NCBI GenBank assembly: GCA_034422835.1
Contig: DAOUJJ010000003.1
Span: 90,498 to 154,497 of the forward strand
DNA length: 64,000 nt
Direction: 5' to 3'
Source of the DNA: VXMO01 sp034422835
GTDB lineage: Bacteria > Chloroflexota > Dehalococcoidia > UBA6926
Positions within the stretch are counted from its first letter, which is position 1. Each line of letters begins with the position of its first letter. Position numbers and translations under genes: made by a program. The notes beneath the pieces were generated by a model. The model did no database searches. It had not been told where the DNA came from and worked only from the letters and a program-made list of their open reading frames with translations. Shown here in pieces: positions 49,302-58,376 of this stretch.

Positions 49302-51689
49302 CTAGACTTCGACGAGTTGGGGTTCCTCTTTCGGTTGTTCGGCGGTGAGTTCCTCGCGGGAGCCCTGCCAGCCGCATTCCTTGTCGTTGCACGTGGCGTT
49401 TGTTCGACTCGAAGCAACAACGAGGCCGCCGCAATCGGGGCAAGACTGGGGCAGCGGCTCCTGGTTGGTGAGGAAGTTGCAGTTGGGATAATTGGAGCAG
49501 CCGTAGAAGGGGCGGCCGGATTTGCGGGATGACCGCTGCACGAGTTCGCCGCCGCACTCCGGGCAATGGGCGCCGGTGCTCTTCTGAATGCGCTTCATGC
49601 CGCGGCAGTCGGGGAATCGCGAGCATGAAAGGAACGGGCCGTAGCGGCCGCGCTTGATGACCATGTTCGCGTCGCACTCCGGGCACACCTCATCGGTTTC
49701 CTCGTCGATGTTGCGGACACGCTCGATCTTTTCCTGCGCCGTGTCGATGCGCTCGTTGAACGGCCCGTAGAAATCGCGCAACACCGGCACCCATTCCCGC
49801 TCTCCGCGGGCAACATCGTCCAATTCCTCCTCGATTTGAGAGGTGAAGTCCAGACTGGACACCTGCGGGAAATACTCCGCAAGGAGGCCGGACACCGCCG
49901 TGCCGAGTTTGAGTGGGCGGAAACGGTTATCCGCCTTGTCCACGTAGCCGCGATCCTGGATGGTGCTGAGGATGGCGGCGTAGGTGCTGGGACGGCCTAT
50001 GCCGCGCTCTTCCAGCGCCCTGATCAGCGTGGCCTCCGTAAAGCGGGGCGGGGGCTGCGTGAAGCGCTGCGTTGCGACAATAGCGGGGGAAGCTTGCTGC
50101 AATCTCGTCTCGTTCAGGATAAGTGCCTGCCCCTCTTGCAGATCCGGCAACACTCGTCCCTCGTCGGATTCCGCGTCCGGCTCATCGAGGCCCTCTCGAT
50201 AGACCGCGAGATAGCCCGAAAACGTCATGATCGAGCCGCTGACACGGAGGGTATGGCTGACGCCGGACGGCGCGCCGGATGCCGTGATGTCCACCGTCGT
50301 CTGGTCGAACTTTGCGTCCGCCATCTGGGATGCCAGCGCGCGCTGCCAGATAAGCTGGTAAAGGTTGAATTGCTCGCGGCTCAGGGAGTTTCGCAGCGAC
50401 TCCGGATCCCGCATGAACGACGTTGGGCGGATCGCCTCATGGGCTTCCTGCGCTCCCTTGACGCGGCGCGAGAAGGACCTGGGAGAGGCGGGGACGTGGT
50501 CCTTGCCGTAGCGGTTGGCGATGACGGCTCTCGCCTCCTGCACGGCCTCGTTTGCCATGTTGGTTGAGTCCGTCCGCATGTAGGTGATGAGGCCGATGGG
50601 GCCTTCGTTGCCGATGGGCAGGCCCTCATAGAGCTGCTGCGCGATGGTCATTGTCCGGCGGGCGGTGAACCGCAGCTTGCGGAACGCCTCCTGCTGGAGC
50701 GTGGACGTGATGAATGGCGGGCCGGGGCGGCGCGTTGTCTCGCGGCGTCGGACCGAGGCTACTTCATATGAACTCGCGTTCAGGTCAGCGACAATTCTGT
50801 CTGCCGTCTCCTGGTTCGGAATAACGGCTGCGCGGCTCGCGCCCAGCTCCGATCGATACCGGGCAGAGAATTCTTCAGGTTCAATGCGGACGCTAGGTCC
50901 TGAGTCCGGCCTGGTCGCCAATGCGGCGTCGATTTCCCAGTACTCCTGCGGCACAAATGCGTCGATTTCCGCCTCGCGTTCGACAACAAGTCGCAGCGCG
51001 GCGGATTGCACGCGGCCTGCGGACAGTCCCTTGCGCACTTTGCTCCACAGAACGGGGCTGAGGCGGTATCCGACGAGGCGGTCAAGGACACGTCTGGCCT
51101 GGTAGGCGTTCACAAGATCTTGGTCAATGGTGCGGGGCTCTTTCTGAGTGATACGGCCAGTTGCATTCGAGTCGAGGCCCTCAGATTCTTCAAAGGCGCG
51201 GCGGACCGCGTTCTCCGTCACCTCATGGAAGACGACGCGCCGAATCCGATCCTGCGGAATGTTGGCCGCATGCATCAGGTGCCACGCGATGGCCTCTCCT
51301 TCACGATCAGGGTCAGTGGCGAGGTACACGGTGCCCGCTGCGCTCGCTGCGGCCTTGATTTCCTTGACGACGGCGGACTTGTCACGCGGCACGACGTAGT
51401 CCGGGGCGAAATCCCGCTCGACGTCGATGGCCAGCTTGCTCTTGGGCAGGTCCCGAACGTGTCCGACTGACGCAAGAACGTTATAGCGGTTGCCCAGGAT
51501 GCGGGAAAGCGTGCGGGCCTTGGCGGGCGACTCGACAATGACGACATCGCCGCCGGGAACGACATTGGCTCGCGATGCGGCGCTTGTTCGCCGGGCAGTC
51601 GCTGAACGACCTCCCGCGCGGCCATTGCCGGATGCAGACGCCTTCTTGGTCTTGCGTGTGGTCGTCGACTTTTTTCGACCTGTTGTCAT
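49302..51689 (-). CDS. topA: DNA topoisomerase I
   Basis: The protein has 795 residues. After a ~45-residue basic, Ser/Thr-rich N-terminus (TTGRKKSTTTRKTKKASAS), the toprim domain begins at VVIVESPAKARTLSRILG and has DPDREGEAIAWHL. The active-site Tyr is in GLITYMRTDSTN (~370). The C-terminal region has three topoisomerase zinc fingers (CPECDANMV, CPECGGELV, CPDCGGLVV with NDKEC). It relaxes negative supercoils. dprA ends 15 bases upstream on the same strand; the dprA-topA-xer order is conserved in many bacteria. Confidence 0.96.
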   Translation of the reverse strand: MTTGRKKSTTTRKTKKASASGNGRAGGRSATARRTSAASRANVVPGGDVVIVESPAKARTLSRILGNRYNVLASVGHVRDLPKSKLAIDVERDFAPDYVVPRDKSAVVKEIKAAASAAGTVYLATDPDREGEAIAWHLMHAANIPQDRIRRVVFHEVTENAVRRAFEESEGLDSNATGRITQKEPRTIDQDLVNAYQARRVLDRLVGYRLSPVLWSKVRKGLSAGRVQSAALRLVVEREAEIDAFVPQEYWEIDAALATRPDSGPSVRIEPEEFSARYRSELGASRAAVIPNQETADRIVADLNASSYEVASVRRRETTRRPGPPFITSTLQQEAFRKLRFTARRTMTIAQQLYEGLPIGNEGPIGLITYMRTDSTNMANEAVQEARAVIANRYGKDHVPASPRSFSRRVKGAQEAHEAIRPTSFMRDPESLRNSLSREQFNLYQLIWQRALASQMADAKFDQTTVDITASGAPSGVSHTLRVSGSIMTFSGYLAVYREGLDEPDAESDEGRVLPDLQEGQALILNETRLQQASPAIVATQRFTQPPPRFTEATLIRALEERGIGRPSTYAAILSTIQDRGYVDKADNRFRPLKLGTAVSGLLAEYFPQVSSLDFTSQIEEELDDVARGEREWVPVLRDFYGPFNERIDTAQEKIERVRNIDEETDEVCPECDANMVIKRGRYGPFLSCSRFPDCRGMKRIQKSTGAHCPECGGELVQRSSRKSGRPFYGCSNYPNCNFLTNQEPLPQSCPDCGGLVVASSRTNATCNDKECGWQGSREELTAEQPKEEPQLVEV

Positions 51690-51704
51690 TCGATTTCTGC
51701 CTCT

Positions 51705-52883
51705 TTATGTGATCTGATTCTCGGCGGTTCTGGTCTCGGTCTGTTCCCCGCTGTCGTTGTTTTGCCTATGAGATTCGTAAAGCGCATGTGCCTCTCGTGT
51801 CAAGACGTAGTGCATACCGCCTACCTGTCGTACGAGGTCATTCAACTCCAACATGGTAAGGGTACTAGACACTTCAGGCATGGACATTCCGGAGGCACGA
51901 TAGATCTCATCGATGTGGACGGGAGAGCGGCTGAGGACGCGAAGGACGGCCGCTTGCTCTTCATCGACAGGCTGCGGTGTTGAGGGGAGATTGAGCTGCC
52001 GATCCTCCTGCGACAGGTTCAGCTCCTGCAATATGTCCTCTGCGGTCAGCACGAGTTTCGCCTCGCCGTTCTGAATGAGGAGATTGGGGCCGCGGCTGCG
52101 TTCGCTGAGGGCGCTGCCGGGGACGGCAAAGACCTCCCGGTTCTGTTCAAGGGCCTGGCGTGCCGTGATCAGCGCGCCGCTCTTCTCGTTGCCCTCAATG
52201 ACGAGGCAGCCGAGGCTGATGCCGCTCATGATGCGGTTGCGGCGCGGGAAGTTTTCTTTCATGGGGGGCGTGCCGATCGGATAGTCGCTGATGAGAGCGC
52301 CGTTCTCCGCGATCTCTGCCGCCATCTTACGATTCTGCGCGGGATAGATGATGTCCACGCCGCTGCCGAGGACGGCAATCGTCCTGCCCTTGTTCTGGAG
52401 CGTGGCGTAGTGGGCCGTTGAGTCTATGCCGGCGGCGAGCCCGCTGGCAATCGTGAGCCCCGTCTGCACGAGGTCTCTGATGAACTCACGTGTAACCTCT
52501 CGCCCATATGGCGTGGCCTTGCGCGTTCCAACAACGGCCAGTGAAAGGTCATCCTCCGGTTTGAGTTCTCCTTTGATGTACAGGACCGGGGGCATGTCAT
52601 GGATCTGCCGGAGGCGGGCAGGGTACTGCTCATCGTGCCAGGTGTAGGCGCTGACGCGATGACGGTGCAGCCGCTCAAGCTCATCCTCGGGCTCGATGTC
52701 GGCACGCGTCTTGAGGATTTCCTCCACCGTACGCCCATCAAGACGGGTGGCGCGGAGTTCCGACTCTGATGCGTGCCAGGCATCTTTCAGAGTCGGGAAA
52801 TGCGACTCAAGATGTCCAAACCTGACGCGGCCGAGCCTGCTGACGCGCTGAAACGCTATCCAATATGGGAGATCGTCATTCAC
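51705..52883 (-). CDS. dprA: DNA processing protein DprA
   Basis: The protein has 392 residues. The Rossmann-like DprA domain is at ~75-285: LAVVGTRKATPYGREVTREFI, SGLAAGIDSTAHYATL, GRTIAVLGSGVDIIYPAQN, NRIMSGISLGCLVIE, SGALITARQALEQNREVFAVPGS. N-terminal helices and a C-terminal winged-helix DML1-like domain flank it. It loads RecA on incoming single strands during natural transformation and protects the DNA. No other competence gene lies in the window. Confidence 0.95.
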   Translation of the reverse strand: MNDDLPYWIAFQRVSRLGRVRFGHLESHFPTLKDAWHASESELRATRLDGRTVEEILKTRADIEPEDELERLHRHRVSAYTWHDEQYPARLRQIHDMPPVLYIKGELKPEDDLSLAVVGTRKATPYGREVTREFIRDLVQTGLTIASGLAAGIDSTAHYATLQNKGRTIAVLGSGVDIIYPAQNRKMAAEIAENGALISDYPIGTPPMKENFPRRNRIMSGISLGCLVIEGNEKSGALITARQALEQNREVFAVPGSALSERSRGPNLLIQNGEAKLVLTAEDILQELNLSQEDRQLNLPSTPQPVDEEQAAVLRVLSRSPVHIDEIYRASGMSMPEVSSTLTMLELNDLVRQVGGMHYVLTREAHALYESHRQNNDSGEQTETRTAENQIT

Positions 52884-52950
52884 GATTCAAAGCTATCGAT
52901 TTCGGTGTGATGGGTCAAGAAGGGTCATTCTGAACGGACTTCTCTTTTGC

Positions 52951-53040
52951 CATTCTGAGGGGCGCAGCCCCGAAGAATCCAGGAACAAGTATGGCTGCGC
53001 AATTGTGGCTTTAGATTCCTCGACTGCGCTCGGAATGACA
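52951..53040. repeat. family B repeats in the dprA upstream region
   Basis: A CATTCTGAGGGGCGCAGCCC copy (52951-52979) and an opposite-oriented copy GATTCCTCGACTGCGCTCGG (53013 to 53040) face each other, giving an inverted pair. No gene is seen in 52884-53063. Confidence 0.75.
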
Positions 53041-53063
53041 GAGAAGCGGTGCGCCAGAAAGCA

Positions 53064-53330
53064 TCATGATCTGAGGATGCGGACAATTATGCCCACGACT
53101 ATGGCTCCCAAGCCTACAAAGAGTATGAGAAACGACGCGACGCCGAAAATATCATGAACCATGACTAATCCAGGCGCGTGGGCCTGCCAGAAACCGCGGT
53201 AAGGGCCGTGCGACTGTATTAGAATCGCTTCTAGTACCAAGGCAATCACGCCTGATGCAATCGCAACTGCAAGCAATGCAACACCAAGCAAGGCAATCCT
53301 TGTGCCTTTATGCATGCGTTCAGGCCCCAT
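53064..53330 (-). CDS. small two-TM membrane protein
   Basis: A protein of 88 residues with two strongly hydrophobic segments (ALLGVALLAVAIASGVIALVLEAIL and VASFLILFVGLGAIVVGIIVRIL) around a hydrophilic loop (HGPYRGFWQAHAPGLVMVHD). No family is recognised. It stands between a repeat-rich stretch and two tRNA-Ser genes. A start at Met6 (53315) is also possible. Confidence 0.55.
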   Translation of the reverse strand: MGPERMHKGTRIALLGVALLAVAIASGVIALVLEAILIQSHGPYRGFWQAHAPGLVMVHDIFGVASFLILFVGLGAIVVGIIVRILRS

Positions 53331-53349
53331 CGCTATGCGCTAAAAGAAA

Positions 53350-53441
53350 TGGCGGAGAGAGCGGGATTCGAACCCGCGAGGGCCCGGTAAGACCCTACAC
53401 GCTTTCCAGGCGTGCCTGTTCGGCCACTCCAGCACCTCTCC
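53350..53441 (-). tRNA. tRNA-Ser (GGA)
   Basis: Acceptor GGAGAGG/TCTCTCC, anticodon loop with CTGGAAA (anticodon GGA), long variable arm, GGGTTCGAATCCC T arm, and encoded CCA on the minus strand. Confidence 0.96.
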
Positions 53442-53452
53442 GTCCTGTGTAA

Positions 53453-53542
<90 letters not shown>

Positions 53543-53671
53543 GCTGAGGCCTCTCCGTTTGTCATTATACGCGTGACAGGCGAGGACCGTGCCGGGCAAT
53601 TGGGCTGAGCCGGCCATGCGCAGATGGAATGACAATTCACGTAGAAGGGGCTGTACTGAGGAGGTTTCTCC

Positions 53672-53701
53672 TTGACAGTTCCCTATCTGCGCCAATATGA
53701 T
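53672..53701 (+). promoter_or_regulatory. promoter of the collagen-like lipoprotein gene
   Basis: TTGACA at 53672-53677, an 18-base spacer and TATGAT at 53696-53701 predict a start near 53708 and a ~75-base leader before the GTG at 53783. The rest of 53543-53782 has no gene. Confidence 0.7.
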
Positions 53702-53782
53702 TAAGTGTCTATCAGCCGTTTGGCGCGCGTATTTCGGCCAATTTACACAGCGCCGGACGGGGATGGCAGGAGGGAGCAGCGC

Positions 53783-54376
53783 GTGTTTAAAGGGAAAGCA
53801 TTTTGGATGCCCCTTGTTCTGATTACTGCCTTTATTCTCGTTTTGGCGGCATGTACAGGTCCGCAAGGCGTGCAAGGTGAGCGGGGCCCGGCGGGCCCTG
53901 CGGGAGCGCCCGGCTCGGATGGCATTGACGGCCAAGCGGGGCCGCCCGGCCAGGCAGGAGAGGCAGGAGCGCCCGGTGAAGCCGGAGCGGCCGGCGCACC
54001 CGGACCGGGAGCCATCAACCCGGAAGCCAATATCAATACCCTCGATTCCAGCGTCATTCTCGTTCCGGGAACGACGCGGGTGACGTTCAGGCTGTCCGGT
54101 TTCCCGCGACGGGATGAGGTGACACTCTACATCCGTGAGGCGCTTGGCGCGGCCACCGATTATGAAATGGGGACCGCCCAGGTGAATTCATCCGGCGCAC
54201 TTGAGATGGTTGTCGGCGAGGATCTCCATCCCGCCATACCGGAAAACTTGCAGCCTGGCATCTGGACGGTTGTCGCAGTGGGCAGCAGGACGCCTGAGGG
54301 AGCATCAGGGCCGGCGGCTGCGAGCACTGCGATCCGCGTGTACGGCCCGGGTGAGGCGCCGACGGGCGGCAAGTAG
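53783..54376 (+). CDS. collagen-like repeat lipoprotein
   Basis: The protein has 197 residues from a GTG start (AGGAGGGAG seven bases upstream). An N-terminal signal (FWMPLVLITAFILVLAAC) has the lipobox LAAC, so it should be a lipoprotein. About 50 residues of Gly-x-y triplets follow (GPQGVQGERG, PAGPAGAPG, PPGQAGEAG), expected to form a collagen-like triple-helical stalk. A ~125-residue C-terminal domain follows with beta-strand pattern (VTFRLSGFPRRDEVTLYIREAL) and no known match. Earlier in-frame starts would bury the signal and overlap the promoter, so GTG 53783 is preferred. It is followed by a strong terminator. Confidence 0.8.
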   Translation: MFKGKAFWMPLVLITAFILVLAACTGPQGVQGERGPAGPAGAPGSDGIDGQAGPPGQAGEAGAPGEAGAAGAPGPGAINPEANINTLDSSVILVPGTTRVTFRLSGFPRRDEVTLYIREALGAATDYEMGTAQVNSSGALEMVVGEDLHPAIPENLQPGIWTVVAVGSRTPEGASGPAAASTAIRVYGPGEAPTGGK

Positions 54377-54405
54377 CCGATAACTGACAACATCGGTCAC
54401 AATTG

Positions 54406-54440
54406 ATGGGGGCGCCCACGGGCGCCCCCATATTTGTTTT
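54406..54440 (+). terminator. bidirectional rho-independent terminator
   Basis: A near-perfect palindrome, ATGGGGGCGCCC and GGGCGCCCCCAT with a 2-base centre, is followed by ATTTGTTTTG on the plus strand and TCAATTGT on the minus strand. It lies between the convergent collagen-like and CNNM/CBS genes and can serve both. Confidence 0.85.
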
Positions 54441-54446
54441 GAAACG

Positions 54447-55757
54447 TTAGGCGGAGGCGGCGGTGGGGGTCTGGTCCTCCGAGTCGGTTCCGGTGGGTGA
54501 CTCCCCGTGAAGAAGCCGTACTTGCCGGACGCGGCGGCCGGTGGTGGACAGGATGGTCATGGTCATGCCGTCATCGCTGACGGTCTCTCCGGGGTGGGGA
54601 ATGCGCCCCAACGCGTAGAGGATGAGACCGCCAACGGTGTCCACTCCCTCCGCGTGCAGTTCCACGTTGAACATTTCGTTGATGTACTTGAGGGGCGCGC
54701 GCGCATCGACGATGGCCTCTTGCTCACTCACCCGGCGGACCAGTGGTTCGCTGACGGTGAACTCATCATCGATGTCGCCCACAATCTCTTCCAGCAGGTC
54801 TTCATTGGTGACCAGGCCAACCAGACTTCCGTATTCATCCACAACAAGGGCGATGTGAACGCGCCGTGACTGGAACTCGCGCAAAAGGTCGCCCACGCGC
54901 TTGGTTTCCGGAACATGAAGCGGCGGGCGGACGATGTCTTCAAGTGTTGAATCTCCGTCCTTATTCTGGAACGCCGCGAGCAGGTCCTTGGCGTAGACGA
55001 TTCCGACTGCTTCATCAAGAGTGCCGCGGTAGAGAGGAAGGCGGCTGAATCCCTCCTGCATAACGATCTGGACGGCATCTTCAAGAGATGAGCCGGCTTC
55101 GATGCCCACGATATCGGGCCGCGGCACCATCACCTCGCGGACGGCCAGGGACTCCAACCGGACAAGGCCGCGCATAACGTTGCGCTCCCATTCCTCGTCC
55201 AGCGTGATGGCAGCGTCCGCGCCGTTCGCGTGGTCGCCGTTGGTGTTGCGTTGGTCGGAGCGTTCCACAGGGGCGTTGTCTGATCGTTTCTGCCCCACAG
55301 CGCGTGCAAGCGGGCGGAACAAACCGCGGAGTGCCAAGGCGGGTGTGGAAAGAGCGGCGTTCACGAATGTGGCGAATGGGGCTGACACGAGAGCGAGGCG
55401 ATCTGCGTCATGGCCGGCCCACACGCGCCCGGCCGCCTGCGCCAATATGACGCCCGCGACGGTGAGCGCGATTCCGAGTAGAGCCTCCAAAGAGGCCCAG
55501 GGACTGTACATGGATACGAGCGCGTAGCTGATGATGGCGAAGAGAACCGTCGCAGTTGAACGGATCATGAGGGCGGCCATCGTGAGTGAATCGTGAGATT
55601 CCTGCAGTTGCGCGAGGCGGCGCGCGCCCGGCCTGCGCCGCTGCACAAGACGCTCCAGGCGCTCTCCCCGTGTCTGGAAGTAGGCGTCTTCTAACGCCAC
55701 CACCAACGTCAGGAGGACGAGGGCGAACGGATACGCCGGCAGGAGGATTGCTGACAC
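54447..55757 (-). CDS. CNNM/CorC-type transporter-associated protein (DUF21-CBS-CorC_HlyC)
   Basis: The protein has 436 residues from a GTG start. It has an N-terminal membrane domain with a few TM helices (ALVLLTLVVALEDAYF, TVLFAIISYALVSMY, LLGIALTVAGVILAQA), followed by a linker with Asn/Asp. Two CBS domains lie at ~215-340 (VMVPRPDIVGIEAGSSLEDAVQIVMQEGFSRLPLY; VALVVDEYGSLVGLVTNEDLLEEIVGDIDDE). A C-terminal CorC_HlyC domain follows (DARAPLKYINEMFNVELHAEGVDTVGGLILYALGRIPHPGE). Related proteins export Mg2+ or Co2+. The first membrane region is less complete than usual, so transport activity is not assured. Confidence 0.88.
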   Translation of the reverse strand: MSAILLPAYPFALVLLTLVVALEDAYFQTRGERLERLVQRRRPGARRLAQLQESHDSLTMAALMIRSTATVLFAIISYALVSMYSPWASLEALLGIALTVAGVILAQAAGRVWAGHDADRLALVSAPFATFVNAALSTPALALRGLFRPLARAVGQKRSDNAPVERSDQRNTNGDHANGADAAITLDEEWERNVMRGLVRLESLAVREVMVPRPDIVGIEAGSSLEDAVQIVMQEGFSRLPLYRGTLDEAVGIVYAKDLLAAFQNKDGDSTLEDIVRPPLHVPETKRVGDLLREFQSRRVHIALVVDEYGSLVGLVTNEDLLEEIVGDIDDEFTVSEPLVRRVSEQEAIVDARAPLKYINEMFNVELHAEGVDTVGGLILYALGRIPHPGETVSDDGMTMTILSTTGRRVRQVRLLHGESPTGTDSEDQTPTAASA

Positions 55758-55887
55758 TGGCGTCTATGCCCCGGCGACGTTAATCATGCGTCGACCCGGC
55801 GCAATATGTGTGTGCCCCGTACTTGGGGGCTCTAAATCGGTTGCCATATCTGAACGACGCCATGCTAGGGGGCGAAGGGATGCCATG

Positions 55888-56628
55888 TCAAGATGCCTCA
55901 GCAATATTCTCAACATTGCGAAACGTGCGGCGGTGAATCCGGGAGGGGCCGATTCTTCGCAGCGCGTCAAGATGTTTGGCGGTCCCGTACCCCTTGTTGC
56001 GTGCCAGGCCATAGCCGGGGTGTTGGCCGTCCAGCCGCCGCATGACCTCGTCACGGGCGACCTTTGCGATGATGGAGGCCGCTGATACCGAGATGGAGAC
56101 CTGGTCGCCGCGCGTGAGCGCCAACTGCCGAATACCGTCTGAGATCGGAAGCGCCAAGCCGTCGACGAGGACACCGTCCACACGGCTGCCCAGCGCGTTG
56201 AGGGCGGCCAGCATGGCCTCACGGGTTGCGGCGGCGATGCCCGCGGCATCAATCCGGCTTGCGGGCGTCATGGCGAGGCCGACTGCCGCATCTTGGAGAA
56301 TGAGCTTTGCCAGTCGTTCTCGCTCGGGCGCGCTGAGTTTCTTGGAATCGTCAACATCATCGAACCATGCCAACGGTTGGGCGGGGAGGATGACGGCGGC
56401 TGCGGCGACGGGGCCGGCGAGCGCGCCGCGCCCCGCCTCGTCGATGCCGGCGATTGTGCGAGCGCCGCTAATGAGCAGTTCACGCTCGTAAGAAAGACCG
56501 GGGCGCGTGACGGGAGGGACGATGGGACGGCGCGATGAAGAGGCGCCCTCGTCCGGAGGATCAGTTTTCAGCGGGGACCTCTCTCGAGGCAGTGAGGACT
56601 TCCCTGATGTGGTTGATTGCGCCGGCAT
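55888..56628 (-). CDS. rnhB: ribonuclease HII
   Basis: The protein has 246 residues with a ~55-residue polar N-terminal extension before the RNase HII core: IAGIDEAGRGALAGPVAAAAVIL (the DEG motif with two catalytic Asp/Glu), VDDSKKLSAPERERL, and HPGYGLARNKGYGTAKHLDAL. It removes ribonucleotides from DNA. The only clear ATG (56628) lies inside the last 68 bases of the upstream DinB-like gene, so the true start may be a later non-ATG codon and the N-terminal extension may not be translated. Confidence 0.9.
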   Translation of the reverse strand: MPAQSTTSGKSSLPRERSPLKTDPPDEGASSSRRPIVPPVTRPGLSYERELLISGARTIAGIDEAGRGALAGPVAAAAVILPAQPLAWFDDVDDSKKLSAPERERLAKLILQDAAVGLAMTPASRIDAAGIAAATREAMLAALNALGSRVDGVLVDGLALPISDGIRQLALTRGDQVSISVSAASIIAKVARDEVMRRLDGQHPGYGLARNKGYGTAKHLDALRRIGPSRIHRRTFRNVENIAEAS

Positions 56629-57154
56629 GGAGATTGGCGTGGGTGGTCAGCGTGATGAGGTAGCGGATGCGCCGCATCCCGCTGTCCGTCTCAATGTCCA
56701 GGCCCTCCGGGCCGAGTTCCTCGATGGTGCGCAAAACGGCCTCAAACGTGAGCCCAAGGTACTCCAGCAGCGCTGTCTTTGGCGGCTCCTGAAAGTGGGC
56801 GCGCTGTGTGGCGGTATACGCCTGTCCGGTGTCTTCAAGAGGCAGGCCGAACTCCCGGGCGTAGCCGTGTGTCTCATTGATCTCGGGGCGATTGAGGATC
56901 TGCTTGTGGAGCAGGGCGTCCTGCACGCGGGCGACGTGCCAGAGGTAGTAACTCGCGGACGGCGTCTCAGGGAACGGCCGCCATGCCATGTCTTCTTCGG
57001 ACATCGTTTCCACAGCCTGCGTCAGGGTGCGTTGGCACGCCTTGAATACGCCTGCAAGGGCGTCGCCGGACGGATACCCGTTCTGCAAGTGAGCGGCGGT
57101 ATCCCCACGATTGAGAAGGTCACGCAGACCATGCGACAAGGCAATGATGGACAT
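56561..57154 (-). CDS. DinB family (YfiT-like) metal-binding protein
   Basis: The protein has 197 residues of the DinB four-helix fold. Candidate metal-binding histidines are in YYLWHVARVQD and LTTHANLHAGAINHI, the expected motif spacing. Such proteins often use thiols or metal for detoxification reactions; no partner is evident here. The 5' end has AAGGGGATAAGGG upstream and a TAGAAT box further up. Its 3' end overlaps the predicted rnhB start. Confidence 0.8.
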   Translation of the reverse strand: MSIIALSHGLRDLLNRGDTAAHLQNGYPSGDALAGVFKACQRTLTQAVETMSEEDMAWRPFPETPSASYYLWHVARVQDALLHKQILNRPEINETHGYAREFGLPLEDTGQAYTATQRAHFQEPPKTALLEYLGLTFEAVLRTIEELGPEGLDIETDSGMRRIRYLITLTTHANLHAGAINHIREVLTASREVPAEN

Positions 57155-57188
57155 GATTTCCCTTATCCCCTTTATCCCAAGAACGATT

Positions 57189-58331
57189 CTACACCGCCTG
57201 CGCGGCCAATGCAGAGTCGTGCGGCTTGTCGGCGGCCACTGCGCGCTCTATCACACCTCCGCCCACCATGCGGCTGCCATCGTAGAGAACGACGGCCTGC
57301 CCGGGGGTCACGGCGCGCTGCGGATCGTCAAACTCAAGAGTGAACCCGTCGCCGCCGCCCGCGTCGGGGATCAGGATGGCGGGCGCTTCGGGGGACTTGT
57401 AGCGCACCTTGGCGGTGACGCGCATCGGTTCTCCTGCGGCAGGAACGCTGCCATCGATGAACGTTGCTTGCGCCGCGTGCAATGCGTTCGCAAGGAGGTG
57501 ATCTTCCGGCCCGATGATGATGGTGTTCTCGGCGGTATCGATGTCGATGACGTACATGCGGCGGCCGGCGGGGGACGGAGGGAGGCCCTTGCGCTGCCCG
57601 ACCGTGTAGCCCGCGGTTCCCATGTGCGAGCCGACGTGCTTGCCGTCAACGTCCAGGATGGGGCCGGGCGTCAGCGCCATGTGCTCGGAAAGAAATGCGC
57701 GGTAATCGCCGGACGGCACAAAGCAGATCTCCTGGCTGTCCGGCTTGTCCGCGACGGGCAGATCAAGCTCATGCGCTATTCGCCGCACGTCCTGCTTGGG
57801 CAGCTCGCCGATGGGGAACAATGAGCGGCGCAGCTCCTCCTGTCCAAGTCCGTAGAGCACGTAGGTCTGATCCTTGGAGGCGTCGACGGCCTTGTGTAAC
57901 TCGATGTGGCCGTCCGCCGTCTCTCCTCGTCTCACGTAGTGGCCGGTGGCGATCCAATCCGCCTCAAGCGACAGTGCCCGCTGTAGAAAGAACGCGAACT
58001 TGATCTTGTCGTTGCAGGCGATGCAGGGGTGGGGAGTGCGGCCGTTCTTGTACTCGCGGATGAAATACTCGATGACGTGCTTGCGGAACTCCTCCTCCAT
58101 GTTGAGGACATAGTGAGGGACACCGAGCTTCTGGCAGACGCGCTTGGCGTCGAAAACGTCCTCCACGGAGCAGCATGCGCGGTTGTGGCGTGACGCGCCC
58201 TCCACGTCATCGCTCCACAGGCGCATGGTGACGCCAATGACGTCGTAGCCCTGCTCCTTGAGCAGGTAGGCGGCGACGGAGGAATCCACCCCGCCGCTCA
58301 TGGCGACAATGACTCTTTCTGAGGTACTCAT
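57189..58331 (-). CDS. mnmA: tRNA 2-thiouridylase MnmA
   Basis: The protein has 380 residues: P-loop AMSGGVDSSVAAYLLKEQGYDVIGVTMRLW (residues 9-38), the catalytic Cys pair in TPHPCIACNDKIKF and SQEICFVPSGDYRAF, then GKHVGSHMGTAGYTVGQRKGL and the C-terminal beta barrel (VRYKSPEAPA, VLYDGSRMVGGGVI). It makes 2-thiouridine at U34 in tRNA-Lys, -Glu and -Gln. It is upstream of the DinB-like gene by 34 bases on the same strand. Confidence 0.96.
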   Translation of the reverse strand: MSTSERVIVAMSGGVDSSVAAYLLKEQGYDVIGVTMRLWSDDVEGASRHNRACCSVEDVFDAKRVCQKLGVPHYVLNMEEEFRKHVIEYFIREYKNGRTPHPCIACNDKIKFAFFLQRALSLEADWIATGHYVRRGETADGHIELHKAVDASKDQTYVLYGLGQEELRRSLFPIGELPKQDVRRIAHELDLPVADKPDSQEICFVPSGDYRAFLSEHMALTPGPILDVDGKHVGSHMGTAGYTVGQRKGLPPSPAGRRMYVIDIDTAENTIIIGPEDHLLANALHAAQATFIDGSVPAAGEPMRVTAKVRYKSPEAPAILIPDAGGGDGFTLEFDDPQRAVTPGQAVVLYDGSRMVGGGVIERAVAADKPHDSALAAQAV

Positions 58332-58376
58332 TTCACTTCTACGATACGGAGTTAGGGGAAGCTGCGCAAAGCATCG

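Noticed and set aside
53705..53782. Upstream start for the collagen-like lipoprotein.
   Set aside because: It would lie at the transcription start and push the lipobox signal 26 residues inward; GTG 53783 has a strong ribosome site.
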